Part shown: positions 16,306 through 27,000 of the stretch, in pieces | Position numbering within the stretch: position 1 is the stretch's first letter | How the letters are laid out: each line of letters starts with the position of its first letter | Assembly: GCF_016924755.1 (NCBI RefSeq) | Contig: NZ_JAFFJX010000003.1 | Location: 310,001-374,000 of the forward strand | Origin: Longitalea arenae | Lineage (GTDB): Bacteria; Bacteroidota; Bacteroidia; Chitinophagales; Chitinophagaceae | Direction of reading: 5' to 3' | Length of the DNA stretch: 64,000 nt | The notes under the pieces: generated by a model | Told to the model about the DNA's origin: nothing | Seen by the model: the letters and a program-made list of their open reading frames with translations, nothing else | The model's database searches: none | Made by a program: the position numbers and the translations under genes

Positions 16306-19300
16306 TATGCTTTTCTTATCCAGGCAACCACATTGCCTTCCCTTGCCTTTAAGGTTACCAGCTTTCCACCTTTTATCTTCTCTTCTTTTCCGCTCAGCTG
16401 TCCATTACGTGTATCGAACCATTTCACTTTATAACTGCCTGGCACACCGGTAAGATCAATTTGCAGATCACCCTGACCATACAGGATATAACCGTTGCCC
16501 GGGTTGGCCAGGGTATATTGTTCTTTATTTAAATTGTCAACCGGTTTCATGGTAGCTGCTGCAGCCAGAAAACCAGCATCTGCCATTTCGGGAATAGCCG
16601 CCAGTGAACCACCCGCCATGAATACGGCCCAGCCATAGCTGTCATAGCTATCGCCGGAATAGATCACTGCCTTACTGCTGTATTTATCCCGGTATTCTCT
16701 AACTGCGCGGTATACCTGCTCGAAGGAGGTCTTTTTCGGTTTAAATTGACGGGCCTGTTGCCGGGGCGCCAGGTTTTGTCCGCCTGCCGGTGCATATGCC
16801 GTTCCATCCGCCTGGTAATGCCAGTAGCGGATATCGATCAGGTCTACCACAGCAGCACGGGCCGCATCGGCTAAGATAGCGTCCTGCACGTCTTTGGTAG
16901 CGCTTAAGCCGATCAGGGCTTTCTTACCCGTTTCCTGTTCCCACTCTTTTATCACGTCTATCCAGAATTGTACAAAATGTAACGGGCCGGTGTATTCTGC
17001 ACTGGTCAACTGGATCACGCCGTTGTTGGCGGTAAAATTGTTCAGGCACTGGCGAATGTAAGCCCTGTGCAATTGGCGGCGTACCGGATGATCTACATCG
17101 TAGAACTGCTCTGCCATAAATACGCGTTTGTCGCCGGCATAGGGAACCGGTTCGGGAAAACCGGTATTATTGATATTGTTCACCGGGCGCCATGGGAAAT
17201 CGGCATAATGGGCGCCGGCTTCAATGATATTATGCTGGAAATAATTTTGATGAACAAGCACCAGTCCTTTCTGATCGGCCAGGTCGGCGAATTCTTTCAG
17301 CCTGCCCCAGTACCAGGGATTGTATTGAGTAAGATCGTATTTGCTCAAACCATCCCAGGCCGTGTCTTTGCCACTGCGGGCAAAAGGCAGTTCATAGAAA
17401 GGCGCCCAAACATCACCATCGATGCGGCGAATGCGCTCATGATCATCACGGCGGCGGTCATACCATAATGCATAGTTCTGCTCAAAAGCCACCTGGTGCT
17501 TCACCTTCATGGTATCGGTGAGTGCACCGAGATCATCGGTGAGGCCATTGCCGGTTTGCCCCGGCAGAAATCTTGTAATAGCAGGTTTTGATTTGTCCAG
17601 CGCATAAGGCCGGGCGCTGCCACTCCACCAGGGTGTTTCCACCCGCGTACCCGTTAATACGGCATTGCCACGCAGCAGCCAGCTGTTCTGAATATGCATA
17701 GCGGGGCCAGCGGTTGGCGCGATGGCCGCCTGTTTAAATCCGATCTCATCGATCGTCTTCACCCCATCGGCTGAAACCGGTATGGGTTGCCGTTTCGCGG
17801 CGGCATCAATAAATGCGGAAACCGTAGGCTGCGGTTCTTTTGATATAGCTGTTAACTCGGCTGCCTGTGCTACGGTTGGACTGCTGGTTGCATTTGTTTC
17901 GATCAACAGCAACTGTGCTCTTTTTGAAATATCGTCGCCGAGCCGTTCTTTTAATTGTGCATAATACAGGCTGCGGGGATCGATGGTATTGTTCGACTCG
18001 CCCCAGTAAGCATCGCCGGCAAATTGCGCCCAGCTGCCAAAGGACCAGTTCTGCGCCGTAGGCGGCTGATAACAATCAATGCGGGCCGCAGCGCAATTCC
18101 AGAGCACGCTATTGGCCATATTCCAACCGGCGCCATTCCCATCCATGCCGCGGTTCATGAAGCTGATGGCTTGTCCATCCATGGACACCAGGTCAAACAA
18201 CACCCCGGAAGCCCAGCTATCGAGGCCGCCACTGAAGCCGTAGGCCCTGTATGATTCGCATTGCACGAAAGCATTGGGGCCGGGCGCACAAAAGCCAGTT
18301 ACAAAATCATGGCAACCATATTCGGCATACAAACGCTGAAAAAGCGTTTGCTGGCCAGCGGTATAAAATGTATTTCTACGCAGGCCGCCGATCTCTGAAA
18401 CGGGCGACAGCGATTTACAATCTTCAACAGTAATGCGTTTACTGGTTTCCGCAACATATACGGCAGAACCCGCGAAATGCTCGAACCTTACCTGCCGTAC
18501 CCAGGCATCGGCAGTATTCTCGATAGTAATTGCCATCCAGCGATGTGATTCATCTTTCGGATTATTGCTATCGTATTCCGATACACAACGAAGATTCTCC
18601 ACACCCACTTCCTTGATCCGGCCGGGCCAGTTATAAGAAGCGATGAAGCCGCCGCCATACCGTTCATCGAGGGCGGTGGTGAGCGGCGCATCCAGTTGAA
18701 TGGTCCCATTGTTTACAGACAGAATGGTTCTGTCCCAGTAAATATCGCGTTGACCGGGTTTCCAGCCCAGGGCGGTAATACCACCACCAAAATGTGCGGT
18801 ACCCAGGTCATCGATCCAGGCAGCGGTTGAAGGGCGGTGAATGATCACCTTATCCCCTGCTTTAAAATTATTAGGGGTAGCTGCAGTTACCGTGGTACTG
18901 TTCACCGGAATATATTTATCAGTAAGCTTTATCCCGGTTGCTAATTGCCGGTCGTTCTTACCGGCGATGGAAATAAGGGTCGTCCGGTTTTTTCCCGTGC
19001 CCTTTACAATGGTTCCACCGGCGCCAAAACCGCTGCCGCGTAGTACGACGCCGGATGCGCGGATGATCAGCTGGCCGGCCACTTCGTATTCCCCCGCTTG
19101 CAGGAGCACAGCGCCACGCAAATTATTTTTATCAGCGGGTAATGCCGCCACATAATCGAGAGCGGCCTGGATCCGCCGCGTAGCGTCGCCGGCTTTTACG
19201 GGAACCACTATCCGAACCGGTGCATCGGGAATGGTTTTATCACCTGCCTGGTAACCACAAAAGGAAAAGTCGGGGATGCGGTTGCCCAGGGAATCGGCCA

Positions 19301-19466
19301 CATAAGAAAGTTTGCCTTTTACGAACGATAAGGGCGGAAGGGGTCTTTTTTTATCTTTCTGGGAATAGCCTGCACCTGTCATCAGCAACAGGCCGATAAC
19401 AAAGAATGATCTTTTGATAATTCGTACCGAAGGATCTTTATATATCAGTTTGTTCGTTAAAAACAT
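16305..19466 (-). CDS. Beta-helix pectinolytic-like protein with DUF6298-type C-terminal barrel
   Basis: About 1053 residues from the chosen Met (MFLTNKLIY); an upstream ATG at 19499 is less likely. A membrane-spanning signal (IIKRSFFVIGLLLMTGAGYSQ) precedes residue about 37. Residues about 70-560 carry right-handed beta-helix features (LLQAGEYEVAGQLIIRASGVVLRGSG, quoted in part: the GxxL/VxLRGSG rungs; TVEDCKSLSP; NTFYTAGQQTLFQ). The C-terminal half (about 650-1050) looks like a TIM barrel plus small beta-domain: ERIRRIDGDVWAPFYELPF, WYWGRLKEFADLADQKG, DVDHPVRRQLHRAYI. This matches the DUF6298 arrangement seen in pectin PULs. Activity is unknown; attack on a galacturonan-type polymer is plausible. 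Confidence 0.72.
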   Translation of the reverse strand: MFLTNKLIYKDPSVRIIKRSFFVIGLLLMTGAGYSQKDKKRPLPPLSFVKGKLSYVADSLGNRIPDFSFCGYQAGDKTIPDAPVRIVVPVKAGDATRRIQAALDYVAALPADKNNLRGAVLLQAGEYEVAGQLIIRASGVVLRGSGFGAGGTIVKGTGKNRTTLISIAGKNDRQLATGIKLTDKYIPVNSTTVTAATPNNFKAGDKVIIHRPSTAAWIDDLGTAHFGGGITALGWKPGQRDIYWDRTILSVNNGTIQLDAPLTTALDERYGGGFIASYNWPGRIKEVGVENLRCVSEYDSNNPKDESHRWMAITIENTADAWVRQVRFEHFAGSAVYVAETSKRITVEDCKSLSPVSEIGGLRRNTFYTAGQQTLFQRLYAEYGCHDFVTGFCAPGPNAFVQCESYRAYGFSGGLDSWASGVLFDLVSMDGQAISFMNRGMDGNGAGWNMANSVLWNCAAARIDCYQPPTAQNWSFGSWAQFAGDAYWGESNNTIDPRSLYYAQLKERLGDDISKRAQLLLIETNATSSPTVAQAAELTAISKEPQPTVSAFIDAAAKRQPIPVSADGVKTIDEIGFKQAAIAPTAGPAMHIQNSWLLRGNAVLTGTRVETPWWSGSARPYALDKSKPAITRFLPGQTGNGLTDDLGALTDTMKVKHQVAFEQNYALWYDRRRDDHERIRRIDGDVWAPFYELPFARSGKDTAWDGLSKYDLTQYNPWYWGRLKEFADLADQKGLVLVHQNYFQHNIIEAGAHYADFPWRPVNNINNTGFPEPVPYAGDKRVFMAEQFYDVDHPVRRQLHRAYIRQCLNNFTANNGVIQLTSAEYTGPLHFVQFWIDVIKEWEQETGKKALIGLSATKDVQDAILADAARAAVVDLIDIRYWHYQADGTAYAPAGGQNLAPRQQARQFKPKKTSFEQVYRAVREYRDKYSSKAVIYSGDSYDSYGWAVFMAGGSLAAIPEMADAGFLAAAATMKPVDNLNKEQYTLANPGNGYILYGQGDLQIDLTGVPGSYKVKWFDTRNGQLSGKEEKIKGGKLVTLKAREGNVVAWIRKA

Positions 19467-19592
19467 GGTGCCGGTAATTAAAAATGTTGTTAGAACCACT
19501 CAGGTGTGACAGACTTTGAAAGTGCGACATACCTGAGATCCAACAATGCTGCGATATCAAATGACTCAGCTGCGAATATATTAAATGAAGCT

Positions 19593-19628
19593 GACCTGCC
19601 GGGTAGACCAAGGTCCACCAGACAGGTC
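19593..19628. repeat. GACCTGTMAGG hairpin element, short-loop copy 4
   Basis: GACCTGCCGGGTAGACC (19593-19609) faces GGTCCACCAGACAGGTC (19612-19628) with a 2-bp loop. The arms are more diverged than in other copies but keep GACCTG at the outer ends. It sits 40 bp downstream of the pectate lyase stop (19668) on the minus strand. Confidence 0.7.
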
Positions 19629-19667
19629 AACCCATATATTGTTTTTCATGACTGCTATAAAGAGCTA

Positions 19668-21329
19668 TTACTTTTTTGCAGTTTTGCTAACGTCGGGCTT
19701 TACGTTGCTCATGGGCACTACGCTGTTCAAATACTCTTCAATATTCGTATAACCATCTTTGTTCTTATCCTGGGAAGCATCGGCTGCATTTTTAGGGTTC
19801 AGCCCATGTTTTACTTCCCACTCATCGGGCATTCCGTCCTTATCGCTATCCTTGTAGGGAGTGCCTTTGTATTCAGGATAACCACCTACCTGCGCAGGAT
19901 CGGTGATGATGCCCATTTTATAAGAATCGATCGGCAATTTCCGGTGCTCGAACTGGGTTGCCGGCAAAGGAACGTTTTCTTTATAAGCGATCTTTCCTGT
20001 TCTTACCTGCTCTGCAATCCGAATGTCTACAGCATCCCGTTTTGGCAGGGTGGCGCCGGCATTTTTAATGACATAGGCGTATGCTTCGTTAGCTGATACG
20101 ATGGTAAGCTTCGGCATAGGCAGCGGCTCATTCCATTTGATGAAATCGGTGTATTCACCGGCATCTTTCTCATCTTCTACCTGAACGCCACCAGCCCAGT
20201 TATTTTGGGTGATCGCATCATACCCTTCCATGATATTGCCATGTACATAAGCACGGCCATATACTTTGTATTTTAATTTGCTGCGGCCGCTTTCCGGCTT
20301 CAGGAAACGGTGCCCTACCGGCGTATTTTTAGGCGTTACGGGACCCGGTTTGTAGTAATTGTTGATGAAATTATACATCGCGCGGTAGTCGCCGCCATCG
20401 CTAGAGCGGTGCATCCAGTTAAACACGACGTTGTTTACGAAATTGAATGTTCCATTCCAGCCCACGGAAGGATTACGGCCGGTATTGTTCGCCCACATGT
20501 TGCGCATGAAGGTACAATTCTCGCCACCCAGGGTGCTGCCAAAAGAGTGGTTATAGGTGTCCAGCGCTTCCGCAAAAATGGAGTTCTGGATGGTAATATT
20601 TACGGTTCCGAGTTTTTGTTCAATGCTGCCGGTGCTGTCGTTGTACATGTGACGGTACATGCTCATGTTCTCATCCAAACCCCAGCTGGCCGACACGTGG
20701 TCGATCATAATGTTGCCAATGGGGTTACCGCCAATGGCGTCATCGCGACGGCCAACATTGGTTTCACCACGACGGAAACGCATATACCGGATGACCACGT
20801 CGTGGGTATTGATCCAAACAGATTCGCCGGCAATACAAACGCCATCACCGGGCGCTGTTTGACCAGCAATGGTAATATAGGGAGCGCGGATGATCAAAGG
20901 ACTTTTCAGGCGAATGATACCCGCTACGTTAAATACGACAATACGGGCGCCGCCGGCCTCACACGCTTCGCGGAAGGTACCAGGGCCCCTGTCTTCCAGG
21001 CTTGTTACCACAAACACTTTACCACCACGACCGCCGAAGCTATAGGCACCGCCACCTTCTGCACCGGGGAAGGCCGGAATATTTGCCTGCGGCAGATCAT
21101 AGGGCCGGGCTGCCCAGGGAATATAGGGTTTACCCTGTTTGGCCTCCTGGGTAATGATTGGCAAAGCTTTGGCCCATGCCTCGTCGGAATGCTGCCGTTC
21201 GGCTTCCAATAAAGAATCTGACCATTTTTTTACATCCTGCGGGATCTTGGGGTATTGCGCCAATACCGGCGTAGTTAATCCTACTGCAGAAATTAAAAGA
21301 AGGTTGCGAAAAATTTTCATAATCATCAT
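19668..21329 (-). CDS. PL1-type pectate lyase with calcium-binding tail
   Basis: 553 residues with a signal peptide ending in VLAQ (the true start may be the Met at 21320, MKIFRN). Right-handed beta-helix of polysaccharide lyase family 1: AFPGAEGGGAYSFGGRGGKV, ITIAGQTAPGDGVCIAG, HDVVIRYMRFRRGE, IMIDHVSASWGLDE, and NTGRNPSVGW with the likely catalytic Arg. The C-terminus has the thrombospondin-type-3/dockerin-like DSDKDGMPDEWE and NKDGYTNIEEYLNS, probably Ca2+ binding. It cleaves de-esterified galacturonan by beta-elimination. A paralogue with the identical DSDKDGMPDEWE stretch is at 32710 on the other strand. An intrinsic terminator lies 84 bp upstream of the start, within its leader. Confidence 0.9.
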   Translation of the reverse strand: MMIMKIFRNLLLISAVGLTTPVLAQYPKIPQDVKKWSDSLLEAERQHSDEAWAKALPIITQEAKQGKPYIPWAARPYDLPQANIPAFPGAEGGGAYSFGGRGGKVFVVTSLEDRGPGTFREACEAGGARIVVFNVAGIIRLKSPLIIRAPYITIAGQTAPGDGVCIAGESVWINTHDVVIRYMRFRRGETNVGRRDDAIGGNPIGNIMIDHVSASWGLDENMSMYRHMYNDSTGSIEQKLGTVNITIQNSIFAEALDTYNHSFGSTLGGENCTFMRNMWANNTGRNPSVGWNGTFNFVNNVVFNWMHRSSDGGDYRAMYNFINNYYKPGPVTPKNTPVGHRFLKPESGRSKLKYKVYGRAYVHGNIMEGYDAITQNNWAGGVQVEDEKDAGEYTDFIKWNEPLPMPKLTIVSANEAYAYVIKNAGATLPKRDAVDIRIAEQVRTGKIAYKENVPLPATQFEHRKLPIDSYKMGIITDPAQVGGYPEYKGTPYKDSDKDGMPDEWEVKHGLNPKNAADASQDKNKDGYTNIEEYLNSVVPMSNVKPDVSKTAKK

Positions 21330-21412
21330 TAAATTAACAAATCATGGTGTTTTATCAATACGTGACGTTGTTTGGCCGTTTACTCTTCGGGTTACTTTCC
21401 CGCTGTTTCTAT

Positions 21413-21444
21413 AAAAAAAGTAGGGAGGATAAAATATCCTCCCT
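21413..21444 (-). terminator. Intrinsic terminator inside the leader of the PL1 gene
   Basis: A perfect 10-bp stem, AGGGAGGATA (21422-21431) with TATCCTCCCT (21435-21444), has a 3-nt loop. On the minus strand it is followed by CTACTTTTTTTA (7 T). It points toward the pectate lyase start 84 bp further on, so it ends an upstream transcript or attenuates the lyase mRNA. Confidence 0.85.
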
Positions 21445-21950
21445 CTGCTTAAAATTTATTAAAAACTGGCTGATCCATAATTGTTCTGTTGGTTTTTCCA
21501 GGATAGTTCACGATCAATTAAAAGGGATCAGCTTTTTGCCGGAAAGATGTAATCGATAGACGATTGGATATTCTTCCCGGGTTGCACCACATTAAGAATA
21601 ATTGTCTTTTTTACCCTTCTTCTCCCTCTTTATTCAGGAAATTCATAATTTATCATTTTGTATTTACGCTTCCTGTTGCATAACGGCGGCATATGCTCCA
21701 CCTGTTTTTAACCACTCCTGAATTGGTTAAAGCAATGCTTCATCATATACCCAATTACTGTTCAAGAACCGTATTACAAATATTGTTATAATTTATCTGG
21801 ATGGTTCAAAAATTATCATTACCAGAATAAGGTAAGGAGCAAGGGACATTTTATGCAATTAATTAACCGTGTTGAACAAGTATGTTAAAGAGCTGAGAGT
21901 TACTGATACGTGTAATATTTGTTTCGATAATGATCTGTTTACAAATTCAA
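21445..21950 (-). promoter_or_regulatory. Unassigned ~500-bp leader/intergenic block between two terminators
   Basis: No convincing gene is seen. On the minus strand it contains an 8-bp-stem hairpin TTTAACCA/TGGTTAAA (21707-21731) and the 13-mer ATTGGTTAAAGCA (plus strand 21722-21734), found again upstream of the DUF3826-susCD operon (28398-28410). It also has a weak promoter-like TTTTTG...AATATTTG pair near 21776-21815. A short open frame ending in IFPAKS (stop near 21525) has no ATG and is probably noise. It most likely holds the promoter and a long leader for the PL1 gene. Confidence 0.45.
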
Positions 21951-21995
21951 AAAACCGGATCTTAAGATCAGAGGGCATTTAAAAATGCCCTCTGA
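21949..21995 (-). terminator. Terminator after susCD pair 1
   Basis: A perfect 13-bp stem, TCAGAGGGCATTT (21968-21980) with AAATGCCCTCTGA (21983-21995), lies 24 bp after the SusD stop. On the minus strand a run of six T begins 13 nt beyond the stem (plus-strand A run 21949-21954). The T tract is distant, so it may be a 3' stabilising hairpin rather than a strict intrinsic terminator. Confidence 0.75.
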
Positions 21996-22019
21996 TGATA
22001 TGTTATTACGCTGCTAAAC

Positions 22020-23987
22020 TTATTTCTTATAGTCAAAAGTTCCCATTGCTCCGTTATAGTCCTGCCAACCGATTGTTTGTTCTAACCATGGGTTATTGGA
22101 TAAAAGCGAAGAATGTAATCCATAAATGTAATAGTTTGGTCTGAACAGGATGTTCACAGGCGTTGAACCATCCCTGTCCCAGGCCTGGTCAAGCGGGGTC
22201 ATTACAAATTTGGCTTCATATAACTTTCTCAGCTTTTCTATTTCAGCGGTAAATGTTCCAGCATCCGGGTCAATTGAAATGGCCCTGTCTGCGGGGGTCA
22301 ATGGATCATTTTTGCTAAAGGTCTTAACCTGCCAGTAATAGCCTGTACGGTTAGTACCGTTGAGCACGGGTATTCCCAGTTTCGCATTGGTATTATCTCC
22401 TTCCCCGTCGCCGTACAACATCCAGCGCTGCAGATCCCAAAAGCGTTTTCCTTCATAAGCGAGCTCAACCCGGCGTTCATACAGGCACGCTTCCAGCGCA
22501 GCATACCGGTCTGCAGGCGTTCCGATGCCATAGTTGTTGGCAGCAGGGATACCTACACGCTTACGGATCTTGCTGAGATACGTAATACAATTTGCGATCT
22601 CGCCTTTAGCAGCGTAACACTCGGCAATATTCAACAATAATTCGCCATAGCGGTAATCGAAGATATCTGTGCCAGAAAATGGAAAGTTGGTACTGTCAGC
22701 AGTGGGGTTCGACATTTTACGAACCACGGCCGGACTGTTTGTATTGTTATTTCCGAAGTAAGAAGCAGCCTTCGTGGCGCTTTCTCTCCATCTGTACAGC
22801 CAGGTGGTTTTATTGGCATTGCCTTTTACGCCCCATTTAGCGCCTGAAAATGCAAAGGTGCGATAAAAGCGCGGATCCCTGTTCTCAAAGAAGAAAGTAT
22901 CGTTATAACCGTTGGCTGCAGTAGGACGTACGCCACTCGCCAGCGGAAACAGATCGAGCATCGCTTTGGGGGCGGATATACCGCCTGAACCGTTATGATC
23001 TTTTGGCCTGATGGTATTTTCCCAGCCGCTGCTCAGTCCGGTAGATGATGTCACCGTGTTGGAGTTAAGGATCACAAAGATCCCCTCACCATTAAAGCTG
23101 TTGTCATTTTTAAACGTTACTTCAGCCCAGTCTTTTGCAGAGTTGATTGCGTTCCCATAACCAGCAGCTGTCAGTGCAGTTTCTGCTGCAAGGCCAGCGT
23201 CGAGGGCTTTTTGCCAGCGCTGATCACCCGGATTGTCCCAGTTAGGATTAAACAGGGGACTTGCAGCGGTCAGCAGCACCCGGCTTTTCATTGCCAAAGC
23301 AGCGGCGCCGTTAAACCTGCCATAATCTGTACCTTCGTTCGGCCATCTCATCGGTAACAAGGCTACAGCCGAATCAAGATCCTTTATGATCTGGTCAAAA
23401 ACTTCAGACGTAGTAGCGCGTGGTATTTTAATGCTCTCATCATCTGCACTGGCATTTTGTACATCTAATACAATGGGAACGCCGCCATACACGCGCACAA
23501 GATCAAAATACTGCAGCGCCCGGAAGAAGAACATTTGCCCTTTTGCTTTATTGCGGAAATCTTCAGACAGCGACTGGCCAACGCCTTCGTCAATTTTTTC
23601 AATCAAAAAGTTGGCAAACCGGATCCGCGTATAAGGTTTGTTATCAACAGCACTCCTAAGCGCATCGCCAAAATAGGTATCCGATTGCGAGGCCTGCAGC
23701 AATTGCCGGTTGGGATGAATTAAATTGGTTACATTTCCCCCCATCTCGTCGGTACTGTTTGTGCGGTTTGTTTCATAGGTTCCTACCAGGGTCTGTGTAG
23801 GATTCCTGTAAGCGGAGAAATAAAAATGGTACATCCTGTCGATATAAGAGCCAGTCAGCACTTCGCTGCCAAACATGCTTTCATCGAACTTGTCATAGCT
23901 TCTCATTTCCTCCAGGAACTTTTTATTACAACCTGCCGTCGCCACAACAATGACGAAGAACAGGAGATATGCTACTTTATTTTTCAT
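22020..23987 (-). CDS. SusD/RagB-family glycan-binding lipoprotein (pair 1)
   Basis: About 655 residues from MKNKVAYLL; an ATG at 24011 would put eight extra residues before the signal. The lipobox ATAGC places it on the outer-membrane surface. SusD features are NKKFLEEM after the Cys, FFRALQYFDLVRVYGGVPIVL, a TPR-like helical core and the C-terminal YAALEACLYERRVELAYEGKRFWDLQRW segment (quoted here as YERRVELAYEGKRFWDLQRW). It pairs with SusC1, whose stop is 36 bp upstream. Together they form the bucket-and-lid importer for oligosaccharides released by surface enzymes such as the PL1 lyase. A longer variant than classical SusD (about 550). Confidence 0.95.
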   Translation of the reverse strand: MKNKVAYLLFFVIVVATAGCNKKFLEEMRSYDKFDESMFGSEVLTGSYIDRMYHFYFSAYRNPTQTLVGTYETNRTNSTDEMGGNVTNLIHPNRQLLQASQSDTYFGDALRSAVDNKPYTRIRFANFLIEKIDEGVGQSLSEDFRNKAKGQMFFFRALQYFDLVRVYGGVPIVLDVQNASADDESIKIPRATTSEVFDQIIKDLDSAVALLPMRWPNEGTDYGRFNGAAALAMKSRVLLTAASPLFNPNWDNPGDQRWQKALDAGLAAETALTAAGYGNAINSAKDWAEVTFKNDNSFNGEGIFVILNSNTVTSSTGLSSGWENTIRPKDHNGSGGISAPKAMLDLFPLASGVRPTAANGYNDTFFFENRDPRFYRTFAFSGAKWGVKGNANKTTWLYRWRESATKAASYFGNNNTNSPAVVRKMSNPTADSTNFPFSGTDIFDYRYGELLLNIAECYAAKGEIANCITYLSKIRKRVGIPAANNYGIGTPADRYAALEACLYERRVELAYEGKRFWDLQRWMLYGDGEGDNTNAKLGIPVLNGTNRTGYYWQVKTFSKNDPLTPADRAISIDPDAGTFTAEIEKLRKLYEAKFVMTPLDQAWDRDGSTPVNILFRPNYYIYGLHSSLLSNNPWLEQTIGWQDYNGAMGTFDYKK

Positions 23988-24022
23988 ATTAACAATATAA
24001 TCAGTTAACAAATTTGTTTGAT

Positions 24023-27000
24023 CTAGAACCCTAAGTTTACGCCCAGCGCCCAGGTGCGAAGTGTTGGGTACACCACATTTGGCGCATCATACATATTGCG
24101 GTATTTGTTTGGATAAGGATTATAGAAATCCCACAAATTGTTACCGGATAGAAATAACCTGGCATTGTCGAGGCGGGCTCTTTTCACCAAATTTTTCGGT
24201 ATTGTATAACCAATGCTCAGCGTACGCACATACATACGGAAAGAAGACACTTTCCAGAAATCAGCGTCAGAATCCAGGCCGCCAAAATCAGAATAGTATG
24301 CCAGATTCGGATATTTACCATTGGGGTTGTCTATCGGATCATAAATGTCATTCATTATGATCGGCTGTGCCCACAGCATAGCTGTACTGTTGGTATTATT
24401 CCTTATGAAGTCGATCCTGTTCAGGCCACCCCATGATGTAACGAGCTGTGCCATTAAGCTGATCCCTTTATAGGAAACATTCAGGTTTGTGTTGACTGCA
24501 TAAGTCCTGTTGTTCTTTTTCAGCCGGACAAAGTCCTGCTCTTTATCATCACCCATTCCAATAACACCGTTTGGCCCGGCATAAGTGCCGTCAGCTGTAT
24601 TAAGCGCACCACGCACATCCTCATAGGCAACCATCCCTTTTTTCATACCAGCCTTGGTTGAAATCTCGCCGTATTTAGGTGCAGCGCCGGGAACACCTGA
24701 TTTGTTTGCATTATCAGTGAGGTATGCCCAGTAAGCATCAATATCTTCGTCCGTACGTAAGATGCCGTCACCGCCAGAAGTATACTTCCAGGTTTGAAAG
24801 CCCCAAATGCCGGGGTAACCGTAATTACCCACTGCTTTTCTTGTTTCCATCGCGGCTGGATAAGCGAAGGGCAGGTCAAAGTATTTGGTTGTTTTATTAT
24901 TACCTATGCCAAAGTTCATGTTGATCGAGTAGTCAACTTTATTCGCGATCCTGTCTTTCCAGGTAGCTGATATTTCGGTACCCCATGATCTTAAACTTGA
25001 ATAGTTCTGCTCGGCAAATCCACCGCCCACTGTATAAGGTACGCCGATAGCTCCGGTCATTTCAGTAAGTACATCGGAATGTGAATTCAGGTACTGGTCG
25101 ATACTAACTGACAGGCGATTTTGCAGAACGGCGAAATCAATACCGAAGTTCCGTTGAATGGTACGGTCCCATCTGATATCCCGGTTAGGCGCCACTTCCG
25201 GTGTAATGCCCGGTGCAAAGTAACCACCGGTGGTAGTTCCACCAAAACCCAATCCCCTGCTGGATTCAATCTTATACAACTGCATCCATTTCCAGGGCTT
25301 CACGTTATCGTTACCTGTTTTACCGATTGAAGCGCGCAGCTTCAGGAAGTTCATCCAGTTAACATTGTCTCTGAACCAGTTTTCATCAGATATTACCCAA
25401 CCCGCTGAAACCGTTGGGAAGAAACCCCAATAATTTTCGGGAGCGAAACGCGAGGATGCATCCTGGCGGAAGACAAACTGGAACAGGTATTTGCTTTTGT
25501 AGTTATAGCTCACCCGGCCCAAATAGGAAAGGGTCCCATTTTCCTGGCGGTAGGTGATAGAGTTATCGGGATTTATTGTTCCCGCAGTAACGGAAGTACC
25601 GTTGTACACACCGGCAGTAGGCTGATCATAGAGCAAGCGTTGTTGCTCCCATGTATTTTTTGCACGCTCGCCTGAGAATACGGCAGCGATATTATGGTCA
25701 CCAAAGCTGCGGTCATAGTTCACAAAGAAGTTGATCTGCTCTGTGGTTCCTACAGTAGTTTCATATGAAACACGGGCGCTGGACTTATTGATCGTAGGCG
25801 CCGACCAGTCTGCTGAATCATATAAGTGTTTACCCATCGTAGCTGCGCCCCTGTTCTGTACCAATGTAACCGGCATCATGGCCTGTTCGGTCTTGGCAGA
25901 ATAAGATTGTATAGCATAATTCGCTTTCACAGACAAGCCTTTAACAAAAGGCAATTCATACTGCAGCGAAAAATTAGCATTATAGCCGAAGTTATTTGTA
26001 GTTGTTTTAGACCCGTTGTTCAACAGGGCGTAATAGTTCGTATTTGAAATAGAGTTATTACCACTTATATTACCTGTTCTGTTAGGACCCAGGGCCGGAG
26101 ACACATACCTGTCGACCCCGCCAACATTATAGATCCAGGGAATGTATTTGGGCATATGGAGCAAGGTACTGTAATCCATTTGCTCACCCCCTACTCCGTA
26201 ACTGCCATCGTTAACATTGATCTTTGTAAAAGATTTCTCCAGATCAGAGTTGTTTGCACCAAGGGTTGCAGACAGCTTGAGGCCGTTTGTTACGGTTACC
26301 TCAGAGCCGGCCCTGAATGTATATCTATTGAAATCCTGTGATCCTAAATTAGCGCCCTGCGTGTAATAAGAACCGCCCATAAAATAAGTTGCTCTTTCAG
26401 AACCTCCGCTTACATTAAGCGAATGCTGCATGGCGTTTGACGCTTTCCAGTCGTTCGCCAGCCAATCATAGTTCAACCCCTTCATCCGCTCCAGTTCGCC
26501 TTCACTGTAAAAGTTGTTGTCAGTCCAACCAAGGGCCCGGCCAAAACGGTTGGCAAAGATGCCATACTCATAGGCATTCATCACCTTGCCATGGCTGATC
26601 GCATCCATAGTCTCGAACTTGCCTGAGTAACTGATCTTGGGCGCACCTATCTTTCCTCTCTTTGTTCTTACAACAATCGCTCCCTGGGAAGCGCGGGAAC
26701 CATAAATAGCAGCACTTGCGTCACGCAGTACTGTAATGCTTTCCACTTCTGAAAGATCAAGCAGGTTAAACCGGTCCATCGAAGACAAGCCGGTCTGCGG
26801 ATCCACCTGTATTACATCATCTATAATGATCAAAGGATTGGTAACACCGCCATCTTTACCCCAGTTGAACTGCTGGCGGATGCTTAAGCTGGGCATAACG
26901 CCGGGACGCTGACTGCCTCCCTGTACGTTAAGGCCTGGCACCTGGCCTCTCAAGGCTTCGGTCACAGTTGCTACAGGCTGATCTTGCAGCTTTGACAGAT

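Noticed and set aside
20310-21212. 300-codon open frame on the plus strand
   Set aside because: It lies entirely antisense to the well-supported PL1 gene, and its translation has no domain features.
21459-21600. Short minus-strand peptide ending IDYIFPAKS as a SusD or enzyme remnant
   Set aside because: No start codon, no recognisable homology, and only about 30 codons; kept only as a note in the leader region.
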